DNA of 64,000 nucleotides, taken from positions 1,250,468 through 1,314,467 of the forward strand of contig JAHCVI010000005.1 in assembly GCA_019096155.1 (NCBI GenBank). The letters are read 5' to 3'. Below the pieces are notes generated by a model. It worked only from the letters and a program-made list of their open reading frames with translations. It ran no database searches and was not told the DNA's origin. Shown one piece after another: positions 20,201-30,072 of the stretch. The position numbers and the translations under genes are program-made. How positions within the stretch are numbered: the stretch's first letter is position 1; each line of letters opens with the position of its first letter. Source of the DNA: Staphylotrichum longicolle (taxonomy: Eukaryota; Ascomycota; Sordariomycetes; Sordariales; Chaetomiaceae).

Positions 20201-22525
20201 GTCCCACTGGCCGTGCAGGTCGTAGGTCATGAACACAATGTAGTCGATCTGCGCGGCGATTTGGTCGATCGGGAAGGCCTGTAGGTACCAGAACCCGGCC
20301 GGGGCGGCGATGGAGACGGACTTGCTGGCGCCGACCTTTTGCTTAAGCGTCGTCAGGAAGGCGAGGTACCCGGCGCCGTCTCCCTTTTGGCCAATGGGCT
20401 GGTTGTTGACGAAAATGTCCGGGGCCTAGAGTGGGGGGGGGGGGGCCAAGGGGTCAGTCCTCGTTCGCAAACTTGAGAAGAATCCACTTACACCAGGGTA
20501 CTCCCAGTCAATGTCGACGCCGTCTATCCCTCGTCGGTGAGGAACTTGGCAATGTTGGTGGCAAAGACGGCGCCGTTGTTCAGAATAGCTGCGCGAATGA
20601 TGTTAAACGTCGCGGGCTCGGTCGAGTATGCCCAACCCCCAAACGAGATGATGCGCTTGAGAGGGAGGGCCTTGAACTCGGCCCACTGGTTGTGCGGGTC
20701 CTTGATTACCACCTTCCAGCCGTTGGGGTCAATCTCGGCGAAGGCCCAGTGCATATGGGTATACGTGCCGTCCGTGTTGGCCCGGCTGGCCCGGAGCCAC
20801 AGACACTCGCGCCCCATGTTGTACGACTCGTAGTAGCCGATGCGCTGGAAGGCTGCCGGAGGGCCGCCGTTGACCTTGATGTCGGTGCCGCAGTTGGAGA
20901 CGCAGGTGCTCTGGAAGCCCTTGGCCTTGCTGCCAGGCCCCCCTCCGACGGCCGGGTGCAGCTCGCAGTGGGCCGGGAACGGGCCGCACCACCCCCAGTT
21001 GCTGCAGCACGCCTTGAGCGGGCACGGGTTGAGGTCTCCCAGGGCGTTCTTGAAGCGGTCGAAGTCGGGCGGGAACTGCGTGCCGGGCACAATCGGACCG
21101 CAACTGGTGCCCTGCTGCGGAGGGGGTAAGGGGGCGAAGCCGTTGCTGAGGCACATGTTGTAGCCGAGCAGCATGTCCTTGCACTCGGTCCATCCCCAGA
21201 CCTTGCCGCGGTTCCACGCCTCCAGCTCGGCGACGGTAACGTAATATTTCTTGGCCAAGGCGTCGCAGGTGTCTCCGTTCTGGATCAGGTGCGTGGCACA
21301 TGTGCCGTCGAAGTCGTTTTGCGGCGGCTGCGGCTTGTACGGGTCGCCGGCGGAACAGCACACAAAGTCATCAGGCATGAGCGTTGAGCAGAGGTTGGCA
21401 CCTGGGTTGTACGTGTAAAAGTCGGCTGATGAGATGCCGCAGCGCGAGACAAGCGTGGTACACGTGTCGCCAGCCACAATCTGGATGTAACGGCAGGTGG
21501 CTCTCTTACCCAACGGGCTGGTCCCCCGCCGCAGGGGGAATGTCGTGTTGGTGCTGTTGAGGGCGCCAAGGGTCGTGTTGATGGTGCCACCCGCAACCTC
21601 GTACACCTTGGCTCCTTTCAGCTCACCGGCCGGCTGGAGGCCCGCTTCCCCACCCATAGCAGCGCACTCGCCCTTGCTCCATGCCAGAGCCGTCCTCTGA
21701 AGCGTCGCGAGGTCTCCGCCCACATCGATGGCAATGCCAAACGTGTGGCTCCGGTCGCCGCCCGCCGCCGCAGAGCTGAGCGACAGTGCGGCCGGCCACA
21801 GACGGCCCTGCCCGGAGGCGGCCCGTCAGCGCCTTGATGGCTGAAGCAACCGTGGTCTTGCTGAGGCCCGGGCCAATGTAGAGACCTGCGGCCGTCTGGT
21901 TCTGCACACGCGAACAGGAAGCCCTCGTCGCAGTTGTCCCGCGCGTCGAAGAAGCTCCCCATGCCCTCTAGCAGGCCAGCAATGCCCCCGGGGGCCACCT
22001 TGCTGGTGTTGTTGGTGCTGGTGGCCACCTGAATGGTAGCACCCGAGTTTCAGTCGCGAGAGGAAGGCAGGCCGGAGCTGTATTCAACCGGCCGCGGAAT
22101 AGCTTTGCCGACTTCTTCGGGTTTGCTACCGCTTTTGTAGACGCCGACCACGACGACCATGGCTTGCCCGTGGCGGCGCGAGACGTCGCGTTGAGCATGC
22201 AGGTACGGATGAGGACGGTCGAGGCCGGGTCGTCCAGTGGCTGCGTCACAGAGAACTGAAGCAAGAGGGGCTCCTCGCAGCGGCGAAGACGGTCGACCGA
22301 GATATAGGGGGTCCAACTGTGCATGTTTGCGTAGTCGACGCACGGAAGAGGGCAGTTATGCTGATCTGGCTCGTAGGCTCCCGGGTCGTGAATCGGGGAA
22401 GGCCCATAGTCGCCGACGGGTGCCACAACCTGTGTGCCATCGAGGTTGATGGCCGAGTGGGCGAGGCCGGCCCACAGCGTGAGGGACGCTGCAACGACGG
22501 CAACGGGCCTCGTCCGTGGCCACAT
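17255..22525 (-). CDS. killer-toxin-type GH18 chitinase (subgroup C) with LysM and ChtBD1 domains; 5' half broken
   Basis: A secreted chitinase of the fungal subgroup C, related to the chitinase subunit of yeast killer toxins. Order: signal peptide at the ATG at 22525 (VVAASLTLWAGLAHSA); subgroup-C N-terminal region; two LysM domains (~21490-21350 and ~21310-21150); a chitin-binding domain (CPLKACCSNWGWCG); the GH18 barrel with ISFGGW and catalytic DGVDIDWEYPG at ~20495-20525; then a Cys-rich and subgroup-specific C-terminus. The 3' exons splice in phase: 20143-20425, 20024-20059, 19470-19736, 18658-19409, 18491-18590, 17255-18369, with introns of 60-287 nt. The first exon block (20492-22525) is not intact: shifts near 22160, 21907, 21765 and 20530 (just before the catalytic motif) and an in-frame TGA near 22050. 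It is either a recent pseudogene or carries assembly indels. Such enzymes act in the wall or medium during hyphal remodelling or antagonism. Confidence 0.85.
18450..18465 (+). repeat. G16 homopolymer in a chitinase intron
   Basis: Sixteen consecutive G inside the intron at 18370-18490. A second run of thirteen G (20433-20445) lies inside the intron at 20426-20491. These sites are slippage- and sequencing-error-prone and capable of quadruplex formation. Confidence 0.9.
19737..20023 (-). other. long chitinase intron with strong polypurine/polypyrimidine tract
   Basis: At 287 nt this is the longest of the chitinase introns (the others are 60-121 nt). From ~19805 to ~20000 the plus strand is almost all purine, including a ~9-bp tandem motif GGGAAAATG at 19820-19880. 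On the transcribed strand this is one long CT tract ahead of the acceptor. Spliced phase is correct (phase 1; Ile codon restored across the junction). Confidence 0.65.
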
Positions 22526-23308
22526 CGCGGGCAGCTCGATGGGCGTTGGCGTGGGATGTGAATTCTGACAAGATGCTCGAACAGGCGACCTTGATGGGCA
22601 ACACTTTGTCCCTGAGATCGATCTAGGAAGGACGCAGCCTGGCAAGTACCCGTGTACCCAGAGGGCTATCTTCGACAGTCGACGGCGGCCGGCAGCCCCT
22701 GGCATTTAACGGGCTGGCTTCGGAGTGCCGTGAGCCCGTGACTGCCATGACAGACCCCCGGCTGCGAACTTGCGAGCACTCAGCTTCGTGTCTGCCTCGA
22801 GCCGGGCACCCCTGAACCGCTCTCGCACCCCTGGACCGACCATGGCTCGCTCTCGCGGGGGCCGAGGGCTCTCGAGGTACCATGTACACGATCAAATTCT
22901 GCGCGAGGAAACCGTCCTCCTCGCACGTGGAAGTCCTTGGGTGCACTTAGGGTGTCGCGTCCACTCGTCCACCCTTGCTACCTCTCTTGGCGCCCGGCTT
23001 GACGTTCCGGACTTGGGGGAACCATGGCACATTTGGGGGCGAAAACCAAACCGCGGTCGCCCGTTGTTTGTTCGGGCTTGGCAAGTGCTGCTCTTGGGCA
23101 CCGGCTTGGACCCTGCATGATAACCGAGACGCTATCTCGTGTACTATTGGCGTCGACTGCAGAGACTTCAACGGCCCCAACAAAGGCTAAAATTAGGATA
23201 CTTTTTGCTTGGGTCCCTCTCCTCGGAGCCTCGCCCTTTCTCTCGTTCTCACGCCACTCAACCCCCTCCTCTGGCCCTCCTCCCTCATTCAGGACCCTGC
23301 AACCAAGG
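22526..23308. other. divergent promoter region between the chitinase and the gene at 23309
   Basis: No coding sequence supported. The region separates two divergently transcribed genes and should hold both promoters; I see no clear TATA box. Confidence 0.4.
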
Positions 23309-24115
23309 ATGCCGTGGCTTAGCGAGGTCAGCTACTCGCGGGACGCAACCGTCGCCGCCGTCAACGATTACTTCGACTTCCTGGCCAGCATGTACATCGC
23401 GAAGTCGGCCGTTCTCCGACCGCCCGAAGGGGGCTGGCCCGAGATCGCCGCTGACGGTTTCCGAGAAGCCTTGGGCAAGACCGACGAAGTTGCCCTGCTC
23501 CTGCGCCATCTCCCTTACCTCGCTCGCCTCTCATCGTTCTCACCCATCCATGCCGGTCCTGCTTTGACTGGGTTCTGTTCCTGGCTCGACGCCGCCGAGT
23601 CGCAAGGCGGGATAGAGTATGCGTTGATGATGGCAGAGGGTTCGTTGTATCTCGACGATGGGTTGATTCCTCCGCACGTCATCGGCCTTGCGGATAGCAA
23701 ACACGACCACTTCATGCTCGACACAGAACTAGGTGTCATCTACTGGCCTGACTGTCCCGATGGCATTCGGCACAACCCTTCCCGAGAGCCGATCCTCGAT
23801 GACCCTTACGACTCAGAGGACACGCCCGAGGAGGAATCAGAATGGCGCGCGGCAGGGCCGGCGTGGGCGGTTGTCGATTTCTTCGAGCTTCTCAAGGATC
23901 AACTGCGGCTCCTCTTCTTCGTGCCCTTCAGCTCGCGCACGACTCATCTGGACGAACACTCGAGCGAGGATGAGGCGGCTGCAGTGCGCGCCGTTCAGGC
24001 TATCTTTCGGGAGCACGGCTGGCCCGACGTCGAGCGCTTTTGCAAGCAGGAGTGTTTGAAAGCCGTGGAGGCGGCGTTGCAAGAGAAGTTTTCCCGCCAT
24101 GGCGCGCGACCATGA
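23309..24115 (+). CDS. hypothetical protein, fungus-specific
   Basis: A 268-residue single-exon protein. The frame extends upstream to 23024, but the ATG at 23309 (MPWLSEVSYSRDATVAAVND) begins the well-structured part; upstream residues are low-complexity. Visible features are a helical N-terminal half, a central LYLDDGLIPPHVIGLADSKH segment followed by LGVIYWPDCPDGI (beta-rich, aromatic), an acidic patch (YDSEDTPEEESEW) and a helical C-terminus rich in Glu/Lys. The central YW-containing strand recalls SMI1/KNR4-type folds, but I cannot establish that. It sits between the chitinase and the LysM gene and may be unrelated to them. Confidence 0.65.
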   Translation: MPWLSEVSYSRDATVAAVNDYFDFLASMYIAKSAVLRPPEGGWPEIAADGFREALGKTDEVALLLRHLPYLARLSSFSPIHAGPALTGFCSWLDAAESQGGIEYALMMAEGSLYLDDGLIPPHVIGLADSKHDHFMLDTELGVIYWPDCPDGIRHNPSREPILDDPYDSEDTPEEESEWRAAGPAWAVVDFFELLKDQLRLLFFVPFSSRTTHLDEHSSEDEAAAVRAVQAIFREHGWPDVERFCKQECLKAVEAALQEKFSRHGARP

Positions 24116-24612
24116 CGAGTACGACTACGAGTAAACCCGGCCGCGCCCTGGCCTTGGGGTAACATGGCGATGTCGGCGGTTCGGGGTGGGGGCCGGGATG
24201 GCCCAATGGTTTACTTCTGTCATCCGAGCACATCCTTGACATGTATGTATGTACAGATAGAAAAGCAACCCTACTAGTGCACAGGGATGTGGGCAGGCAT
24301 GCCAATCCTCTCGCGAATTAAGCATTAGCCAGTGCTTGGCAAACGACCCTTTTCCTCGGCCGAGTCAGGGGCCTGGGTTTCCGTCCGCTCCTGGCGACAA
24401 CACGGCCGATGAAATACGCCCTGGCAGGCGACGCTCCACGCAGAGAGACCGCGAGCTCATCAGGGTCCCGCTCCCCCCTCACTTTGGACTTACACCCTGG
24501 GCACACACACTACGCACACATACCTCTCTCACACACACTCAAACACAGCAGTGCTGCTCAAGTCGCATGTCTTCTTCTTCCTCCAATTTTCACGTCTTTA
24601 TCATCCTCGGTC
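24116..24612. other. promoter region of the LysM gene
   Basis: No gene. The right end contains a CA-rich run (ACACACAC near 24500-24545) typical of fungal 5' UTRs. Confidence 0.4.
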
Positions 24613-26250
24613 ATGATGGTTATGAGAGCGGCTCTCGCCGCCGGCGTGCTTGCCGTCTTGACAGTCCCTGCCGCGGCCGACTTCATCTACACATCGGCTA
24701 ACCAGGCCGAGCTGCACCCCATCGTCGCCCCCACGGCGTATCCCAAAGTCACCAATACGGACCCGTGGACCTGCGTGACCGAGGGCGTCATGGATCTCGT
24801 CCTCAGCCCTCCAAAGCCCAGTGGCAGCCTGAGCGACGCTATACTCTCCTTTGGCTCCTCGCTGATCGAGACGTGCAGAACGTCAGGGACGCTCCAGCGG
24901 CCGTGCGACTACCCTGACAAGACGCGCTGGTGCGGCATCACCACCGCCCTGCCGCAGTCCCTCCGCCCGGCGTACTCGGTGTACGCAAGCAACGCGTCCT
25001 CCTGGTGGTCGGCGCACAGCTCCAGGGTGGTCCGCGTCGCCCAGGAGTGCCCCCTTATGTGGTACGGAGCCTCCAACGCTGCGTATGGCGGCTACCAGAT
25101 GAACCAGACGCTCATCAACGCGGAATGCTATGCCGAAGCAAATCCGTCCAACACCATAACGACGAGAACAACCGCAACGCCGGGGGTAACATCGTCGTTG
25201 GCGACCAGCACCACCACCCGGCTGCCCACCAGCACCACCACCCCAGTGCCCACCAGCACCAGCTCTACCAAGACTCTGTCCTCCACCACCACCTCGTCCT
25301 CGTCCGTCACCGTAGGAAGCAACGGTGTTGCAACGCCACTCCCGATGCAACCCGGCATGGTGAGCAACTGCAACAAGTTCACAACCGTCAACGCGGGTGA
25401 CACTTGCAACATCATTGCTTTCTTCAATGGTCCCATCTCGACCGAGAACTTTGTTCTCTGGAATCCAGGCGTTGGCGGGATGGCGTGCGGCAACCTGCGG
25501 GTGGGATCAATCGTCTGCATTGGTGTCGCTGCAACTCCGACCTCGACAGTGTCTGGAGAGCTCCCCCTCTTGACGCCCAAGCCGATACACCCGGGCATTG
25601 TGAGCAACTGCAACAAGTTCACCCTGGTCAACCCGGGCGACACCTGCAACATCATTTCCTTCTTCAACGGGCCCATCTCGACCGAGAACTTTGCTCTCTG
25701 GAACCCGGGCGTCGGAGGGCCCGCGTGTGGTAACCTCCGGGTCGGGACCTACGTCTGCATCGGCGTCATCGGGACCCCCACCCAGACGAGCACGACATCA
25801 ACAACACCTGGAAACGGCATCGCGACACCAACACCAACCCACCCAGGCATGGTCAGCAACTGCAACAAATTCACCCTCGTCAACCCAGGCGACACATGCA
25901 ACATCGTGGCCTTCTACAACGGCCCGATCCCCACCGAGTACTTCGTCCTCTGGAACCGCGGCGTGGGGGGGACGCAGTGCGGCACCCTGCAAGTGGGCAC
26001 CTACGCCTGCATCGGTCTCATCCAGCCGCAAGGCGGAAACGGCATCCCCACGCCGGCGCCGGCGCACCCGGGCATGGTGGGCAACTGCGACAAGTTCGCC
26101 TACGTGGTCCCGGGCGATTCGTGCGACAGCATCGCCTTCTACAACGGCGTGGCGGGGACCCAGTTTGTGAAGCAGTGGAACACGGGCGTGGGGGCGAACT
26201 GCCAGAGCCTCCAGGTCGGTACTTATGTGTGTATTGGTGTCAGAGCTTGA
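24613..26250 (+). CDS. secreted protein with four LysM domains
   Basis: A 545-residue single-exon protein. I chose the ATG at 24613 because it gives a signal peptide (MRAALAAGVLAVLTVPAAA); the frame stays open upstream without one. A ~150-residue Cys-containing N-terminal region is followed by a Ser/Thr-rich linker, then four LysM domains, each opening with PG(M/I)V.NC.KF and carrying GDTCNII.F(F/Y)NGPI and (V/A)GTY.CIG. Domains 1-3 are near copies joined by Thr/Pro linkers; the fourth is more diverged. LysM binds chitin oligomers, and multi-LysM secreted proteins shield fungal walls or sequester chitin fragments. The family is commonly adjacent to subgroup-C chitinases, as here. Intact and probably extracellular. 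Confidence 0.93.
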   Translation: MMVMRAALAAGVLAVLTVPAAADFIYTSANQAELHPIVAPTAYPKVTNTDPWTCVTEGVMDLVLSPPKPSGSLSDAILSFGSSLIETCRTSGTLQRPCDYPDKTRWCGITTALPQSLRPAYSVYASNASSWWSAHSSRVVRVAQECPLMWYGASNAAYGGYQMNQTLINAECYAEANPSNTITTRTTATPGVTSSLATSTTTRLPTSTTTPVPTSTSSTKTLSSTTTSSSSVTVGSNGVATPLPMQPGMVSNCNKFTTVNAGDTCNIIAFFNGPISTENFVLWNPGVGGMACGNLRVGSIVCIGVAATPTSTVSGELPLLTPKPIHPGIVSNCNKFTLVNPGDTCNIISFFNGPISTENFALWNPGVGGPACGNLRVGTYVCIGVIGTPTQTSTTSTTPGNGIATPTPTHPGMVSNCNKFTLVNPGDTCNIVAFYNGPIPTEYFVLWNRGVGGTQCGTLQVGTYACIGLIQPQGGNGIPTPAPAHPGMVGNCDKFAYVVPGDSCDSIAFYNGVAGTQFVKQWNTGVGANCQSLQVGTYVCIGVRA

Positions 26251-26763
26251 ACGATTTGTGTTTTCGTGGGTTGTTTGCGGCTGGAGGACGACCAATACAA
26301 GGCTCACAAGACAGTTCCCTGCCCATCAGTGATTGACTTACCAGACATGAAGCTTGGATTGGTTACACATTAGACTGATCAGACCTGGCTAATTACCCTC
26401 ACTCTTCCTCTGGCTTTGTCGGGTTGTCTGAGAATTGATTAATCGACACACTTCAAGCTGGGCTGGAATGGAATAAGAGAAGGGTGTGATCCAAGTATTT
26501 TCACCCCTCATGCCCAGAGAAACGAGAACGCAGATTTAGACGGACCATGTATGCAGGTACTTGGAGTGAGGGGCAGGCCGGATAGTTAAGGTATTTGGCC
26601 ATCTTCCAGCTCCCCGGTTTCTCCAGATCATCAGCAGGAGCATGTAACTGGCCCGGGTATGCGAGCGGTTAACCTCTAGCATACCTAAGGTTGCCGTCGT
26701 CTCTTCACTCGACCGTCTTTCGCAACAACAGCCGCAAAATCACGCCCACACAAACACCTGCCC
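26251..26763. other. intergenic region
   Basis: Nothing beyond UTRs and promoter sequence is recognised. Confidence 0.4.
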
Positions 26764-27254
26764 ATGGACCCTACCGCTCCTCCCACAACCATCCCGGCGC
26801 TCTGCGGCGGTAATGGCGGGGCCGGGGTTGGAAAGGCTTGCTGGCGGGGTGGGGGGCCGAGTTGGGACGGCTGCGGTCGTTCCAATTCCGGGAGCCCAAG
26901 GTGGCTGGCACACCGTGGGCCGGAATGCTGGTGTTTGATGGCATTACCGAGTGGGCAGGGAGCGATGGGTTGCCCGACGAGGGGACGGTCGAGTTTTCGT
27001 CGAGGACTGTGAACTTTGGGGCGGAGCGGGTTACTGGTTTTCGGTTTGCGTGTGCGAGGACGAGGGAGGGAGAAAGGGATGCGCGGCGCGTGTTGGGGAA
27101 GCTAGCAAAGGTTGCGACGGTCGAGGTCAAGCGGAGGCCGAACTGGGATCAACCGACCGAGTGGACTCATATTGAGAAACGGTTTGATGTTGGAGGAAAG
27201 CTCAAAGCTAGTTACTCGGTCGAGTTTGAGTTGCCTGATCTAGAGAGCAATTAG
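26764..27254 (+). CDS. small hypothetical protein, probably with one frameshift
   Basis: An ATG at 26764 (CCCATGGACC) opens a Pro-rich then Gly-rich frame (MDPTAPPTTIPALCGGNGG). A second frame, one base off, carries the structured part from ~26820 to 27254, including FREPKVAGTPWAGMLVFDG and a C-terminus TEWTHIEKRFDVGGKLKASY. The two join if a single base is missing in the G-rich stretch 26815-26870. The shortest alternative is an ATG at 26925 giving 109 residues. The C-terminal half alternates hydrophobic and charged residues like a small beta-protein. Family unknown. Confidence 0.45.
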
Positions 27255-27795
27255 TGATTCGTAAGGGTATTCTAGTTCAGTTGCTCAGAAAAGGAACAAC
27301 TGCTAACCACGGAGATGAGCGTTGGTTGTTTTGTGCTGTACCAGAAGCGTATGACGCAGAGTAGAAAATCGTAATACTGAAAAAATGCTCGTGCCTAGAA
27401 AGAAGTACAACACTGGAATAGATAAGCCAGAACTATCACTGTTGACTCGTTAAAAATGACGAGTGTCCACGATGTTGAGGAACTTACCGTTTAGATTTTT
27501 GGCCCCGGTCAACGGGCTGGTTGTGACTGACCTCGCTTTCATCCCGTGTGGGTGAAAGTTTGGCCACCTGCCTGACAAATGTGAGCGTAAATTTTGACGC
27601 AGGAATTAATTTCGCGCCGATTTTGTTTTTGATTTAGATTTCAAAACCTCTCCCACGATTCTCCCCTCCTACGGCCTTCGCGATCAACCAACCTCGCTGT
27701 TCAACCGACCTGGCAGACACAGCGTGAAGGTAATACCATGATTTATCTTGCCAAAACTCCGTGGTTCCATTTCAGGTGCTGACCATCGCTTCAAG
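27255..27795. other. intergenic region
   Basis: AT-richer spacer with no coding evidence; it holds the promoter of the SR-like gene. Confidence 0.4.
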
Positions 27796-28657
27796 ATGGC
27801 TCGCGATTCCTCCTCCCCGCGTTCGGTCCGTGGTCGCCGCCACCGAGATGAGAGCCCCCCGCGCCGCAGCCACGACCACCGAGGTTACGGTGAAGACCGA
27901 TCCCGATCCCGCAGCCAAATTACCGCCGACTTCGTTATGAGCGCCGACGCCGTCCCCGCAGCGGCTCCCGCAGTCGCCGTGGGAGCCCCGACTACCGTAG
28001 CCGCCGCGGCCATTCCCAAGACCGGCCTCATTATCGTGACGAAAGTATCGGCCGTGACCGAGACGAAAGCCGCGGCCGCGCGAGCCGCCAATACCGTAAT
28101 CGTGATGATCACAGACATCGCGATGAACGTCGTCGTTCTCGCTCCCCAGCCGCCACTACCGCGAATACCCTCGCCGCGATGACAACAGAGGCCGCCACGA
28201 GAGCCACGCCCCCGTCCCCAGACGCCACAGCCGCAATGCGTCCCACGGTCACAGAGATCGCGCCAACCCAGACGACGAACCCCGCCGTCGCGAGCCCAGT
28301 CGTGACCGTCACCACCAACCCAGCCGCCTCAACCAAGAAGAAGCCGCCCAAGACGGCCTGGAAGATTCCGAAATGGGAGTGTTAATTAGCGGCGATTGCA
28401 TCGAGTTGCCGCGGAACTTTCGGCCCCCGCCGGACAACACCAACTTCTTTGTTTCCAGGAATCTCCCGATTAGTCTCCCCAACATGTCGGTTGAGCAGTC
28501 GCGAGCAAGACCCTTCACCCCCAACTCCCGGGCTGGAGATACTCACAAGTGGTGTATGAGGGGCCAGACTCCGTCGGAGGATGCCATGCGCAAGATGCCT
28601 TGGCTAGGTTCTTGCACAACCAAGGCCACGGACGTATGCAGTCTGGCAGCTGGATGA
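27796..28657 (+). CDS. Arg/Ser-rich (SR-like) protein split over three frames
   Basis: ATG at 27796 (CAAGATGGCT). The start (SSSPRSVRGRRHRDESPPRR) and the following DRSRSRSQ are RS-domain-like. The same style continues in the second frame from ~27920 (YERRRRPRSGSRSRRGS, RDRDESRGR, RRRSRSP) and then in the third from ~28150 (RHYREYPRRDDNRGR, RRREPSRDRHH, LNQEEAAQDGLEDSEMG), each step explained by one missing base. RS domains mark splicing factors and snRNP-associated proteins. The Glu/Asp-rich segment before the end would fit such a role, but no RNA-binding domain is visible. The C-terminal continuation to 28657 is weak and may be non-coding. Confidence 0.5.
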
Positions 28658-29469
28658 CGGTGTTGAGCCGGAGGGCGCTCAAGGTGGGAACATTTGACGC
28701 GGCAAATGGTTGACGAGGAAGGGGAGTTGTTAGGTACTGACTGTACAAACACCAAAACATGTAATGTTAAGATAGATCAAAATAGGAATTGCGATCCAAG
28801 GAACCACGACGCAACCGAGTACCCATGCGGCATTCTTTGCCCCCTTCAAGAACTGACTTCGCTTACGCCTTCTCTTTGTATCCCTCGGCGAGTGCGAAAA
28901 ATCACCCGAGTTATTTGTGTTTCGCATTGTATAAACTTCGAAGTGACTACTTTGAGAGTATTTGCATTGCTGGTTAATACAAAACATAGATATGAAAGGA
29001 GTAGTATACTCACCTTGCTCGCGTAATTCCCCTAGATACTGACCGTTCGGTTGACTAGTAGTAGGATACGCTTTGCGTGAAAAAAAAGGGGAAAAAAAGC
29101 TAACCGGTTTGATGTCTAAGATAACTCTCTCAGGTAAGGGGTGCACTCGTCTACTCGTGAATGATCCAAGATGAAAAGTCCTTATTCAAATTGCGGGCGC
29201 CCTCCGGTCTTGTATACTAGCCCGCGAGTATCCTCTAAATCTAGCTGAGGGTCCTCCTCACTATGTTCAGCTTTTATTAGTCATATAGTCTCCCATATCC
29301 CATTACTCTCGGGCTTTGCGAGGTTTTGAGTCCCTTTCACTCCGCCTGCGTCGTGCAGGGACAACGATAGCGCAAGGCAGAATCCATCTACACGAGACTG
29401 AGGCTTGCGTGAAGGCTTGCTCGGCCTCACGCCCCGCATCTGCTAGCCAACAATATACCGTACACCATC
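28658..29469. other. AT-rich gene-poor stretch
   Basis: No gene is supported. TA-rich sequence with many CTA/TAG trinucleotides follows, including an A7 and G4A6 tract at 29080-29098. It looks like decayed repeat DNA. Repeat-induced mutation is possible but cannot be shown without copies to compare. Confidence 0.4.
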
Positions 29470-29744
29470 AGCTCGGATAATAGTACGCTATTTAGGTATA
29501 CCTCTTCTCTGCCTTCGGTATGGCAACTACTAGACTAAACTAACTAACGACTTCTTGGTCTGACAGATCCGGCCTCTCGTACGACTTCTACTAGGCTATG
29601 GCCGGCAAGGCAGACATGACGCTGCACGGTCTACGCCAGCTAGCCGAGTGGAGCATCCAGCACTCCTGGATAGAGCTGGGGGTGATGCGCGAGGTGCGCA
29701 GTAGCTGGGAGGACATAAAGACGCGTTCTGCCAGCATACTATAG
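29470..29744 (+). pseudogene. relic of an ADGF/ADA2-type adenosine deaminase, C-terminal part
   Basis: The frame at 29571-29744 translates to GLSYDFY, stop, AMAGKADMTLHGLRQLAEWS, then a helical tail. This is the C-terminal end typical of secreted adenosine deaminase growth factor-type enzymes. The stop TAG sits where Gln is expected (CAG to TAG, a C-to-T change). Just upstream, AGCTCGGATAATAGTACGCT reads SSDNST, like the metal-site block SSDDP, followed by an intron-like GTATAC...CTGACAG gap. No other part of the gene is present; it is a decayed fragment. Confidence 0.55.
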
Positions 29745-29826
29745 ACGGGGAGTTTACGGTCAAGAACAAGGCAGAGAGATGACGGCTGAGAGGTGTCGCC
29801 GCGAATAGCCGGCTAGGGGTTGTGTG

Positions 29827-29976
29827 GTGAAACGAAGTTGCCGGGTGTGGGACAAACTGCCCCGAACAACCAGGTGACTTCCATCGAGCCGTTCTCTCAT
29901 CTAGGGCACTCTAGCTTCTTCTATCTCTTGTCACTTGAACTGGATTTTTTCCTTTCTTTCGGCTCTAAAGATAACG
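29827..29976. repeat. dispersed repeat family, left half of a copy split by the transposon
   Basis: Matches 14828-15000 block by block (GTGAAACGAAGTTG, CAGGTGACTT, TTCTTCTATCTCTTGTCACT, AAAGATAACG) and stops exactly at the transposon's target-site TA at 29977-29978. Confidence 0.75.
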
Positions 29977-29978
29977 TA

Positions 29979-30020
29979 CTTGCATAACGAGTGGCCCACC
30001 ATAACGAGTGGCCCACTTTC
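29979..30020 (+). repeat. left terminal inverted repeat with internal 17-bp direct repeat
   Basis: Contains CATAACGAGTGGCCCAC twice in tandem (29983-29999 and 30000-30016), followed by TTTC. A doubled subterminal motif of this kind is a likely transposase binding site, by analogy with other pogo-like elements. Confidence 0.9.
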
Positions 30021-30072
30021 TCCCCTTCCACAACCTTACAACTTCATCACTAGATTTCTTCCACAACACAAC

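Noticed and set aside
20431..21129. 232-codon plus frame over the chitinase
   Set aside because: Antisense shadow of the LysM/GH18 region, which has recognisable domains on the minus strand.
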